DNA of 64,000 bases, from assembly GCA_016789405.1 (NCBI GenBank), contig JAEUPQ010000016.1:1-64000 (forward strand). The letters run 5' to 3'. Positions within the stretch are counted from its first letter, which is position 1; each line of letters starts with the position of its first letter. This document shows positions 9,193 through 17,098 of the stretch, piece after piece. Under the pieces are notes generated by a model. The model ran no database searches and was not told the origin of the DNA. It saw nothing but the letters and a program-made list of their open reading frames with translations. This DNA comes from Lysobacteraceae bacterium. Lineage in GTDB: Bacteria > Pseudomonadota > Gammaproteobacteria > Xanthomonadales > Xanthomonadaceae. The position numbers and the translations under genes are program-made.

Positions 9193-9393
9193 TTACTTCG
9201 TGAGGATCAGCTTGTCGTTGCGCGTGTGACGGAGGCGATAGCACTCGTCGCCGTGGCGGATCAGCACTTCTCGACCGCCATTGAGAAGGAGGCGGCTGTC
9301 GAGCGTCGGCAACGACGAGGTCGTAGCATCGTCCGCCGCCGACGTTGATGCGGATGTGGTCAGGGCATCGAAGGCATTCGGTTGCGCGTTCAT
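9193..9393 (-). CDS. hemP: Hemin uptake protein HemP
   Basis: 66 residues with the diagnostic C-terminal HemP signature (LDSRLLLNGGREVLIRHGD, then YRLRHTRNDKLILTK). In other bacteria HemP activates heme receptor expression. The start is taken at the ATG at 9393; a TTG codon directly before it is not needed. A near-perfect Fur box lies about 30-47 bp upstream, so iron repression is expected. Confidence 0.93.
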   Translation of the reverse strand: MNAQPNAFDALTTSASTSAADDATTSSLPTLDSRLLLNGGREVLIRHGDECYRLRHTRNDKLILTK

Positions 9394-9421
9394 CAATGGG
9401 CCATCCCGTGCGAGATGATCA

Positions 9422-9440
9422 AATGATAACGATTATCATT
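9422..9440 (-). promoter_or_regulatory. Fur box upstream of hemP
   Basis: 19-bp palindrome AATGATAACGATTATCATT, a close match to the Fur consensus GATAATGATAATCATTATC. It sits 29 bp upstream of the hemP start codon, where bound Fe-Fur would block the promoter. Confidence 0.92.
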
Positions 9441-9489
9441 TGCGAGTCAACCTCTCGACATGGACAGGTCGCGCGGCCCGGATGGACGC

Positions 9490-10464
9490 TCAGGCTGCGG
9501 TGGCGGCCTCGATCCGACGCCACAAGGCATCGTCGACGCGCTCGGCCAGTTCCAGTGCATCGAGGTTCTGCAGCAGCTGCTCGACCCGGCTCGCGCCGAG
9601 GATCACCGTCGAAACATGCGGATTGCGCAGGCACCAGGCGATCGCCAGCGGCGCCGGCGGCAGGCCCGCTTCGGTGGCCAGCGCCACGAATCGACGGGCA
9701 CGTTCGCGACGCCGGCCGTTCTCGGCATCGAGCACCATGCGCTGCAACCAGGCCTGTCCATCCAGGCCCAGGCGCGCGTCGCCCGGCACGTCATCGTTGT
9801 ACTTGCCGGTGAGCAGCCCCGACCCCAGCGGCGACCAGGTCGTCGTGCCGAGGCCGAGTTCGCCGTACAGAGGCGCGTATTCCAGTTCGACGCGATCGCG
9901 GTGCAGCAGGTTGTACTGCGGCTGTTCCATCGACGGCGCATGCAGGCCGTGGTGGCGCGCGATCTTCGTGGCTTCGCGGATCTGCGCGGCGGACCATTCC
10001 GATGTGCCCCAGTACAGCACCTTGCCCTGCCGGACCAGCGTATCCATCGCCCACACCGTCTCCTCGATCGGCGTGTCCGGGTCGGGGCGATGGCAGAAGT
10101 AGAGGTCGAGATAGTCCACGCGCAGACGTTTCAGCGCCGCGTCGCAGGCATCGCGCACATGCTTGCGCGACAGCCCCTTCTGCATCGGCCGCGGGTCCTG
10201 CGCCGAACCGAACATCACCTTGCTCGACACTGCGTAGCCGTCGCGCGGCAGGCGCAGGTCGGCGATCACGTCGCCCATCACGGCTTCGGCAGCGCCATTG
10301 GCGTAGCCCTCGGCGTTGTCGAAGAAATTGATGCCATGGTCCCAGGCCGCCGCGATCAGGTCGCGCGCGGTGCCGCGGCCGATCTGCTGGCCGAACGTGA
10401 TCCAGGCCCCGAAAGACAGGGCGGAAACCTGCAGGCCAGTGGAACCAAGGCGGCGGTAGAGCAT
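9490..10464 (-). CDS. Aldo/keto reductase
   Basis: 324 residues, NADPH-dependent TIM-barrel oxidoreductase of the YghZ / potassium-channel-beta-subunit branch (MLYRRLGSTGLQVSALSFG start). The catalytic tetrad is visible: D49 and Y54 in FFDNAEGYANG, K82 in SSKVMFG and H125 in DLYFCHRP. Longer frames extend upstream across the divergent Mn riboswitch promoter and are rejected. The natural substrate cannot be read from sequence. It is divergent from the Mn exporter gene, with no sign of shared function. Confidence 0.93.
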   Translation of the reverse strand: MLYRRLGSTGLQVSALSFGAWITFGQQIGRGTARDLIAAAWDHGINFFDNAEGYANGAAEAVMGDVIADLRLPRDGYAVSSKVMFGSAQDPRPMQKGLSRKHVRDACDAALKRLRVDYLDLYFCHRPDPDTPIEETVWAMDTLVRQGKVLYWGTSEWSAAQIREATKIARHHGLHAPSMEQPQYNLLHRDRVELEYAPLYGELGLGTTTWSPLGSGLLTGKYNDDVPGDARLGLDGQAWLQRMVLDAENGRRRERARRFVALATEAGLPPAPLAIAWCLRNPHVSTVILGASRVEQLLQNLDALELAERVDDALWRRIEAATAA

Positions 10465-10530
10465 CGGGAAGTCCGGGAAGTGCGACGCGGATGTGCGACG
10501 GATTGCGCCAGTGTAACCGCTGGATTCGGC

Positions 10531-10536
10531 TACAAT
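10531..10536 (+). promoter_or_regulatory. Candidate -10 element before the Mn riboswitch
   Basis: TACAAT lies about 10 bp before the first conserved bases of the riboswitch leader. A possible -35 (TTGCGC at 10503) is 22 bp away, longer than ideal, so only the -10 box is proposed. Confidence 0.4.
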
Positions 10537-10544
10537 TCCGCCAC

Positions 10545-10715
10545 TCTTCCTCCGGGGAGTAGCCCACCGGCCGCGTCCATGCCGATGCATGCGTCGACGC
10601 CGGGTTTCGCGTCAACACACTTGGCCCGCAGGCCATGGCGCGAAAGCACGCAACGCCGATCGCGGCATCACGCCGCCAAGCAGTGCGTCGGGCAAGACCG
10701 AAGGCAGGCGTTGCG
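10545..10715 (+). promoter_or_regulatory. yybP-ykoY manganese riboswitch
   Basis: The leader holds the conserved pieces of this aptamer in order: GGGGAGTAGCC (10554-10564), CGTCAACACACTTGGCC (10609-10625) and GGCAAGACCG (10690-10699). These match the L1/L3 Mn-binding segments known from mntP and alx leaders. It precedes a UPF0016-type Mn exporter, the classic target. Mn2+ would stabilise the aptamer and turn on exporter expression; here the off-state could be sequestration of the start region, since 65 bp separate aptamer and ATG. Confidence 0.9.
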
Positions 10716-10781
10716 CCACCCGGGCCGGGCTGCGCGGCGTTTGCCTTCGCGTCCACGCGAAGCCCGGCCCTGGAGTCCTGC

Positions 10782-11459
10782 ATGGATCTGTCCACGGTTT
10801 CGGCCGACAGCCTCTCTTCCGCACTGCCCACCCTCGGCGTTTCGACGCTCGCCGTCGCCATCGCCGAAATCGGCGACAAGACGCAATTGCTCGCCCTGCT
10901 GCTCGCCGCACGCTTCCGCCGGCCATGGCCGATCATCGCCGGCATCTTCGTGGCCACCGTGCTCAACCACGCACTGGCCGGCTGGCTGGGCGCGCTGGTC
11001 GCGAGCCATCTGTCGCCCGAGGTGCTGCGCTGGATCGTCGCGGTCAGCTTTCTCGCCATCGGCGTGTGGACGCTCATCCCCGACAGGATCGACGACGACA
11101 CCGAACGGCTGCCCGCCCGCGGCGCGTTCATCGCCACCACGATCGCCTTCTTCCTGGCCGAGATCGGCGACAAGACGCAGATCGCCACGGTCGTGCTCGC
11201 AGCGAAGTCGACGGTGTTGTGGCCGGTGGTGCTGGGCACCACGCTGGGCATGCTGCTGGCGAACGTGCCGGTGGTGCTGCTGGGCAGCCGCTTCGCGGCG
11301 AAGCTGCCGCTGAAGGCCGCACGCATGGCTGCGGCGGCGCTGTTCATCGCACTGGCGCTGTGGGTGGCCTGGCGCGGCATGCCCACGGATGCAGGCTGCG
11401 CGCCGGGCGATGCCGGTATGCTGTGCGCCGACCCTCCCTCCCCGCACCGGAGCGCATGA
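10782..11459 (+). CDS. GDT1/UPF0016 family manganese exporter
   Basis: 225 residues, integral inner-membrane protein with about six transmembrane segments. The two family-defining motifs are both intact: AEIGDKT at residues 28-34 and again at 126-132, which line the cation path in the GDT1/TMEM165 family. Bacterial members (MneA of Vibrio, MntX-like of Xanthomonas) export Mn2+. The start at 10782 is preceded by TGGAGTCC; upstream in-frame starts fall inside the riboswitch. The stop codon overlaps the ATG of the next gene (ATGA). Confidence 0.93.
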   Translation: MDLSTVSADSLSSALPTLGVSTLAVAIAEIGDKTQLLALLLAARFRRPWPIIAGIFVATVLNHALAGWLGALVASHLSPEVLRWIVAVSFLAIGVWTLIPDRIDDDTERLPARGAFIATTIAFFLAEIGDKTQIATVVLAAKSTVLWPVVLGTTLGMLLANVPVVLLGSRFAAKLPLKAARMAAAALFIALALWVAWRGMPTDAGCAPGDAGMLCADPPSPHRSA

Positions 11460-12601
11460 GCATCACCGGCGACTGGAAACGCGACCTCGTGCGGACGCTG
11501 CTGTCGCGCCCGGACGAGGTCATGCTCGACCTCGGCGCCAGCGGCGAACTGCTGGTCGCGCGCATCCGCGCACTGCTGTCGGCGCTGTCGCTGCTGCTGG
11601 CGCCGGTGGCGCTGATCGGCAACCAGGGCGCGGGCAAGCTCACCGAACTGATGATCGGCCTGGGCGCGACGGTCTTCATCAACATCTGCGCGCAGATCTG
11701 GCTGGCGCTGGCGCGCAACCGCCGCCGCCACAGCTGGCTGCCCTATGCCACCACCACCTACGACGTCAGCACCACCACGCTGGTGCTGGGGCTGCTGCAC
11801 CTGAGCGACCCGGTGGCGCCGTTCAACAGCATCATCGTGTGGGTGTTCTACCTGATCTCGATCAGCATGACCGCGCTGCGCAACGACGGCCGGCTCACGC
11901 TCTACGCCGGCGGCATGGCGATGCTGCAGTACTCGGCGCTGGTCGGCATCCTGCTGGCGTCGGCGGAATCGCCGGAAGTGCTGGTGTCGGTCGATTACGG
12001 CACCGTGTCGGTGGGCGCGCAGATCGAACGCGTGGTGCTGATGCTGCTGATGACGGTGCTCACCGCAACCGTCGTCTATCGCATGCAGCGCCTGATCGAA
12101 TCCTCCGGCAGCGACGGATTGACCGGCCTGCCCAACCGCTCGTGGCTGGTGCAGCGGATGCCGCGCATCCTCGAAGCCGCGCGCGAGGACAACCAGTCGC
12201 TGACCGTGGCCCTGCTCGACCTCGACCGCTTCAAGCGCATCAACGACCAGTACGGCCATCTCACCGGCGACCGCGCGATCCGCCACGTGGTCGGCTCGAT
12301 GCGCGAGATCCTGCGCGACCGCGAACGGCTGGTGCGCATCGGCGGCCAGGAATTCGTGCTGCTGCTGTACTGCCCGATCGGCAACGCCTGGGAACGGCTG
12401 GACCGGCTGCGCCAGCTGATGGCCGAACGGCCCTTCGTGCCCGAGCGCGGCGGCGACCCGCTGCACATCACCTTCAGCGGCGGACTGTCGACCTACCCCA
12501 GCGATGGCAACAACGTGTCGTCGCTGCTGCGCAGCGCGGACCGTCGCCTGCAGGTCGCCAAGCACGAGGGCTGCAACCGGGTGGTGGCGCGGGACACCTG
12601 A
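11456..12601 (+). CDS. Membrane GGDEF-domain protein with degenerate GGQEF site
   Basis: 381 residues: an N-terminal membrane sensor region with about six hydrophobic helices (residues 35-210, MASE-like) and a C-terminal GGDEF domain (about 215-378). The metal-binding DLDRFKRINDQYGHLTGD part is normal, but the signature reads RIGGQEF (residues 294-300) with Gln in place of the third-position Asp/Glu, so GTP condensation to c-di-GMP is doubtful. It may be an active variant, a GTP sensor or an inactive regulator. ATGA overlap with the Mn exporter gene implies translational coupling and co-regulation by the Mn riboswitch. Confidence 0.88.
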   Translation: MSITGDWKRDLVRTLLSRPDEVMLDLGASGELLVARIRALLSALSLLLAPVALIGNQGAGKLTELMIGLGATVFINICAQIWLALARNRRRHSWLPYATTTYDVSTTTLVLGLLHLSDPVAPFNSIIVWVFYLISISMTALRNDGRLTLYAGGMAMLQYSALVGILLASAESPEVLVSVDYGTVSVGAQIERVVLMLLMTVLTATVVYRMQRLIESSGSDGLTGLPNRSWLVQRMPRILEAAREDNQSLTVALLDLDRFKRINDQYGHLTGDRAIRHVVGSMREILRDRERLVRIGGQEFVLLLYCPIGNAWERLDRLRQLMAERPFVPERGGDPLHITFSGGLSTYPSDGNNVSSLLRSADRRLQVAKHEGCNRVVARDT

Positions 12602-12690
12602 ACGGGGGGCGCCCCATGGACTGCCCCGGGCCGGTCCTCGCGGACGGTTGCCCGTACGCCCCCCACTGGCCTACCCTGCCCGGGTTTGGG

Positions 12691-12749
12691 CCGATCGGCC
12701 TGCCAATCGGCCCGCCAACCGGCCGGACAATCGGCCGAACAACCGGCCC
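12691..12749 (+). repeat. Five imperfect 12-bp tandem repeats in the nupC leader
   Basis: Units of the form GCCAATCGGCCC / GACAATCGGCCG follow each other from 12691 to 12749, ending 11 bp before the nupC start codon. In the nupC frame each unit would be four codons (Gln-Ser/Pro-Ala-x), so the array could be translated only if a start upstream of 12761 were used. Confidence 0.8.
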
Positions 12750-12760
12750 GGGGAGACAAG

Positions 12761-14095
12761 ATGGAAGCTTTGATGCGGGTCGGGTTCGGCCTGTTCGGTC
12801 TTGCGGTACTGCTCGGCATCGCCTGGGCGTTCTCGAACAACAAGAAGGCGGTCGACTGGAAGCTGGTCGGCACCGGCGTGATCCTGCAGATCGCGTTCGC
12901 GGCCTTCGTGCTGATGACCACCTGGGGCAGCGCGATCTTCGAAGGCCTGGGCTCGGTCTTCGTCCAGCTGATCGGCTTCACCAATGCCGGCTCGCAGATG
13001 ATCCTCGGCGGCATGGCCGACCAGGACAAGTACGGCTTCGTCTTCGTCTTCCACGCGTTGCCTACGGTCATTTTCTTCGCCTCGTTCATGGCGATCCTCT
13101 ATCACCTGGGCGTGATGCAGTGGGTGGTGAAGATCATGGCGCTGGCGATCACCAAGGTGATGAAGGTGTCCGGCGCGGAAACCACCAGCGTCTGCGCCAG
13201 CGTGTTCATCGGCCAGACCGAGGCGCCGCTGACCGTGCGTCCGTACATCAACAGGATGACCGACTCCGAACTGCTGACGATGATGATCGGCGGCATGGCG
13301 CACATCGCCGGCGGCGTGATGGCGGTGTACATCGGCATGCTCGCCGGCACCGATGAAGCAGCGCAGCAGATGTACGCCAAGCACTTCCTCGCCGCGTCGA
13401 TCATGGCCGCACCGGCCACGCTGCTGATCGCCAAGATCCTGATCCCCGAGACCGGCACGCCGCTCACCGCCGGCAAGGTCACGGTCCACGTCGAGAAGGA
13501 CAGCAAGAACGTCATCGACGCCGCTGCCGGCGGCGCGTCCGACGGCATGAAGCTGGCGCTCAACATCGCCGCGATGCTGCTCGCCTTCGTCGCCCTGATC
13601 GCCATGCTCAACGCCCTCATCGGCTGGGTCGGCGACTGGCACATCCCGGGTTACCAGAGCATCAACATGATGCTCAACGACGGCGCGATGGGCGATGCGC
13701 AGAAGGTCACGCTCAACCTCGGCCTGATCCTCGGCTACGTGCTCGCGCCGATCGCCTGGGTGATCGGCATCGACTGGAACGACGCGGTGATCGCCGGCGG
13801 CCTGATCGGCCAGAAGATCGTGCTCAACGAGTTCATCGCCTACCTGCAGCTGTCGCAGACGCCGGTCGGCACCGGCCCGGGTGCGATCAGCGAGAACTCG
13901 CGCCTGATCCTGACCTACGCGCTGTGCGGCTTCGCCAACTTCGCCTCGATCGCGATCCAGATCGGCGGCATCGGCGGCATCGCCCCGGAACGCCGCGCAG
14001 ACCTCGCCCGTTTCGGCCTGCGCGCGGTGCTCGGCGGCTCCATCGCCACCTTGATGACCGCGACCATTGCCGGTGTGCTGATCCACTTGCGTTGA
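12761..14095 (+). CDS. nupC: Concentrative nucleoside transporter (NupC family)
   Basis: 444 residues, multi-spanning CNT-family symporter for nucleosides driven by H+ or Na+. Family motifs include VFIGQTEAPLTVRPY, the SELLTMMIGGMAHIAGGVM block, NEFIAYLQL and the C-terminal LTYALCGFANFASIAIQIGG. Start at 12761 has GGGGAGAC just before it. The next gene, ribokinase-like, would phosphorylate sugars or nucleoside-derived ribose, a sensible partner in nucleoside use, although a terminator separates them. Confidence 0.95.
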   Translation: MEALMRVGFGLFGLAVLLGIAWAFSNNKKAVDWKLVGTGVILQIAFAAFVLMTTWGSAIFEGLGSVFVQLIGFTNAGSQMILGGMADQDKYGFVFVFHALPTVIFFASFMAILYHLGVMQWVVKIMALAITKVMKVSGAETTSVCASVFIGQTEAPLTVRPYINRMTDSELLTMMIGGMAHIAGGVMAVYIGMLAGTDEAAQQMYAKHFLAASIMAAPATLLIAKILIPETGTPLTAGKVTVHVEKDSKNVIDAAAGGASDGMKLALNIAAMLLAFVALIAMLNALIGWVGDWHIPGYQSINMMLNDGAMGDAQKVTLNLGLILGYVLAPIAWVIGIDWNDAVIAGGLIGQKIVLNEFIAYLQLSQTPVGTGPGAISENSRLILTYALCGFANFASIAIQIGGIGGIAPERRADLARFGLRAVLGGSIATLMTATIAGVLIHLR

Positions 14096-14153
14096 ACCCA
14101 GTCGGGGATCGCGCCCCCGCGCGCGCCCCGTCTTCCACATCCCTGTTCCACCG

Positions 14154-14187
14154 ACACCTCCGGAGCGATCCGGAGGTGTCTTTTTCA
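14154..14187 (+). terminator. Rho-independent terminator after nupC
   Basis: Stem GACACCTCCGG (14154-14164) / CCGGAGGTGTC (14170-14180) followed by TTTTTC. It ends about 12 bp before the ribokinase start codon, so ribokinase needs read-through or a start signal inside the spacer. Confidence 0.9.
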
Positions 14188-14198
14188 GAGCCCCCACA

Positions 14199-15194
14199 AT
14201 GTCTCCCAAGCCTGTTCCATCCGGCGAGTCCCCCGACGTCGTCGTCGTCGGTTCCTTCAACGTCGACCACGTCTGGCGCACCGACGCCCTGCCGCAGCCC
14301 GGCGCCACGCACGGTGGCGAGTACGCCAGCGGTCCCGGCGGCAAGGGCTTCAACCAGGCCACCGCCGCCGCGCGTTCCGGCGCACGCACCGCTTTCGTCT
14401 GCGCGCTCGGCGACGATGTCGGCGGCCAGCTCGCCCGCGCCCTCGCCACCGCCGACGGCATCGACCTGCGCGACCAGCGCAGCGATGCGCCCACCGGCAC
14501 GGCCGGCATCTTCGTCGACGCGCAGGGCCGCAACAGTATTGTCGTGGGCCCCGGTGCCAACGCCCGCCTCGACACCGGTTTCATCGATGCCCAGCACGAC
14601 GTCATCGCCGGCGCGGGCGTCACGCTCGCGCAGCTGGAATCGCCGATCGAAGCGGTCACCGCCGCGCTGCGCCATGCCCGCGAGGCGGGTCGATTGGCGA
14701 TGCTCAACCCGGCGCCGGCCAACGTGGCCGTGCCGCGCGACCTGCTGGCGATGGCCGACGTGCTCACGCCGAACGAGACCGAATGCGCCGGCCTGTTCGC
14801 CCGCCACCTCGGCGAGCGCATCGACGGCGACGCAGTCGCCTACCTCGACTCGCCGCGCCTGCACGCGCTGTGCCGCGACCTGCTGCCCGGGGGCACCGTG
14901 GTCATCACGCTCGGCGCCGCAGGCTGCTTCGTATCGCATCCGGACAACGCCACGCGCGGCGACGACAACGCCTGGTACCGCATCGGCGCGGAAGCGGTGA
15001 ACGCGGTCGACACCACGGGTGCTGGCGACGCCTTCAGCGGTGCGCTCGCCGCTGCGCTGGCGACGCGTCCTGGCGAGCCTTTCGCCGCGCTGCTGCGCGA
15101 TGCGTCGCGCTACGCCGGCCTGTCGACCGAACGCCCCGGCGCGGCCACGGCGATGCCGACTCGCGAGGACGTCGCCGCCCGTTTCCCGGGCTGA
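14199..15194 (+). CDS. rbsK: Ribokinase (PfkB family)
   Basis: 331 residues. It phosphorylates D-ribose at O5 in the cytoplasm. PfkB signatures are seen: the N-terminal GGKGFNQATAAARSGA and the C-terminal DTTGAGDAFSGALA with its catalytic Asp; NPAPAN and TPNETE stretches are typical of RbsK. Placed right after the nucleoside transporter, it may serve salvage of ribose released from nucleosides. The strict ribose specificity is inferred from closest family features. Confidence 0.9.
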   Translation: MSPKPVPSGESPDVVVVGSFNVDHVWRTDALPQPGATHGGEYASGPGGKGFNQATAAARSGARTAFVCALGDDVGGQLARALATADGIDLRDQRSDAPTGTAGIFVDAQGRNSIVVGPGANARLDTGFIDAQHDVIAGAGVTLAQLESPIEAVTAALRHAREAGRLAMLNPAPANVAVPRDLLAMADVLTPNETECAGLFARHLGERIDGDAVAYLDSPRLHALCRDLLPGGTVVITLGAAGCFVSHPDNATRGDDNAWYRIGAEAVNAVDTTGAGDAFSGALAAALATRPGEPFAALLRDASRYAGLSTERPGAATAMPTREDVAARFPG

Positions 15195-15288
15195 CCCCGG
15201 GACCGGGCCTGCGCGCGGTCGACGAGCGGTCGCCAACCGCGCGCGGGTCTTGGCTAAGCTCGACGGTACTCACCACGGAGAACCGCGT

Positions 15289-15627
15289 ATGGCCGGCAAG
15301 TTCGTGATCAGCAAGCGCAAGAACGGGGAGTTCCAGTTCAACCTCAAGGCCGGCAACGGCCAGGTGATCCTGACCAGCGAGGGCTACACCGCGCTGCAGG
15401 GCTGCGAAAACGGCATCGAATCGGTGCGGAAGCATGCGCTGGACGCCGGCAATTTCGACAAGAAGACCGCGAAGGACGGCAGCCCGTATTTTTCGCTGAT
15501 GGCGAAGAACGGTGAATCCATCGGCAAGAGCGAGATGTACAAGAGCACCAGTTCGCGCGACAACGGCATCCGTTCGGTCATGTCGAACGCGCCCGGCGCC
15601 CCGGTGCAGAACCTGATCGCGAAGTAG
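15289..15627 (+). CDS. YegP family protein (two DUF1508 repeats)
   Basis: 112 residues formed by two repeats of the DUF1508 beta-hairpin motif (KFVISKRKNGEFQFNLKAGNG at about residues 4-24 in span, and a second from about 58 with DGSPYFSLMAKNGE). Homologues such as E. coli YegP are small soluble proteins of unknown role. Preceded by CACGGAGAA as ribosome site. It stands alone between ribokinase and dusB. Confidence 0.9.
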   Translation: MAGKFVISKRKNGEFQFNLKAGNGQVILTSEGYTALQGCENGIESVRKHALDAGNFDKKTAKDGSPYFSLMAKNGESIGKSEMYKSTSSRDNGIRSVMSNAPGAPVQNLIAK

Positions 15628-15738
15628 CGCATCCCTCGCGCCCGGCCGGCCCCTCTCCCGCACGCGGGCGGCGGGGCCGCCGCTGCGGCGCCCCGGGCCA
15701 CCGGCACCCGCACAAGGAAGGGCCGGTACAATCCGCCG

Positions 15739-16737
15739 ATGCGGATCGGCCCACACACCATCGAACCCCGCGTGGTCCTGGCCCCCATGGCCGGGGTCAC
15801 CGACAAGCCGTTCCGGCAGCTGTGCAAGCGCCTGGGCGCGGGCCTGGCGGTGTCGGAGATGACCATTTCCGACCCGCGCTTCTGGAACACCCGCAAATCC
15901 CTGCACCGCATGGACCACGAGGGCGAACCGGCGCCGATCAGCGTGCAGATCGCCGGCACCGAACCGGCACTGATGGCCGAGGCCGCGCGCTACAACGTCG
16001 ACCACGGCGCGCAGATCGTCGACATCAACATGGGCTGCCCAGCGAAGAAGGTCTGCAACGCCTGGGCCGGCTCGGCGCTGATGCGCGACGAGGCGCTCGT
16101 CGGCCGCATCCTCACCGCGATGGTCAACGCCGTCGACGTGCCGGTGACGCTGAAGATCCGCACCGGCTGGGCCGCCGACGCGCGCAACGCGCCGACGATC
16201 GCGCGCATCGCCGAGGACTGCGGCATCGCCGCGCTCACCATCCACGGCCGCACCCGCGACCAGCAGTACACCGGCACCGCCGAGTACGACACCATCGCCG
16301 CGATCAAGGCGATGCTGAAGATCCCGGTGATCGCCAACGGCGACATCGATTCGCCGCAGAAGGCGAAGCACGTACTGGACGCCACCGGCTGCGACGCGGT
16401 GATGGTCGGTCGTGCCGCGCAGGGACGCCCGTGGATCTTCCGCGAGGTCGCGCACTACCTCGCCACCGGCGAGACCCTGCCGCCGCCACCGCTGGCCGAC
16501 GTCCGCGACATCCTGCTCGGCCATCTCGATCACCTGCATGATTTCTACGGGGAGCCGCAGGGCGTGCGCATCGCGCGCAAGCACCTGGGCTGGTACGCGA
16601 AGGATCGGCCGGAGAACGAGAGCTTCCGCGCCGTCGTCAATCGCGCGACGACGGCGGAGGAGCAACTGCGGCTCACGCGCGCGTATTTCGATGCGCTGAT
16701 CGCGGGCGTCGATCCGGGGCTGGCGGCTGCCGCGTGA
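15739..16737 (+). CDS. dusB: tRNA-dihydrouridine synthase B
   Basis: 332 residues, FMN/NADPH-dependent reduction of uridines in the tRNA D-loop. The N-terminal APMAGVTDKPFR, the active-site NMGCPAKKVCN block (Cys100 is the likely acid) and the TIHGRTRDQQYTG and NGDI motifs identify the family; the GAGLAVSEM and NAWAGSALM wording fits DusB rather than DusA or DusC. In many gammaproteobacteria dusB is joined to fis; here fis is absent and a small unknown gene follows 1 bp after the stop codon. Confidence 0.93.
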   Translation: MRIGPHTIEPRVVLAPMAGVTDKPFRQLCKRLGAGLAVSEMTISDPRFWNTRKSLHRMDHEGEPAPISVQIAGTEPALMAEAARYNVDHGAQIVDINMGCPAKKVCNAWAGSALMRDEALVGRILTAMVNAVDVPVTLKIRTGWAADARNAPTIARIAEDCGIAALTIHGRTRDQQYTGTAEYDTIAAIKAMLKIPVIANGDIDSPQKAKHVLDATGCDAVMVGRAAQGRPWIFREVAHYLATGETLPPPPLADVRDILLGHLDHLHDFYGEPQGVRIARKHLGWYAKDRPENESFRAVVNRATTAEEQLRLTRAYFDALIAGVDPGLAAAA

Positions 16738-16738
16738 G

Positions 16739-17098
16739 ATGAATTCGACGCCGCCGCCTCCCGCGTTCACGCTCTGGCTCGAATTCGAGCAGTACGCAGG
16801 CGGTTACCCGCGACCAGGCGACGACCCGACCTGCGACTTCTGCAATGCGATCGTCCGGATGGACGGCAAGGCATGTGGATCGAACGTCTGGACATTCGGA
16901 TTCATCGAGTACACCCGCCGGCACGATGAAGCCACCGACCAGCCGAAAAGCGAACCCGGACGTTTCCTCCTGCCGCCAGATTTGCTGGTCGGGAAGCTGG
17001 CCCGCGCGCTGATCGAGGAGGCGGTCGCTTTCCTGCTGGGGCAGTACGCACCTTCGCCGACGCAATGGCAGTGGCATGACGAGGAGCACGCAGCATGA
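16739..17098 (+). CDS. Hypothetical protein
   Basis: 119 residues, soluble, Trp/Pro-rich with a CDFC pair and no motif I recognise. It starts one base after the dusB stop codon and overlaps the following methyltransferase start by four bases (ATGA), so it is firmly within an operon. No function is proposed. Confidence 0.75.
   Translation: MNSTPPPPAFTLWLEFEQYAGGYPRPGDDPTCDFCNAIVRMDGKACGSNVWTFGFIEYTRRHDEATDQPKSEPGRFLLPPDLLVGKLARALIEEAVAFLLGQYAPSPTQWQWHDEEHAA

Noticed and set aside
9791..12565. 924-residue open frame on minus crossing the Mn exporter and GGDEF genes
   Set aside because: His/Gln/Arg-rich antisense shadow of well-supported plus-strand genes and the riboswitch.
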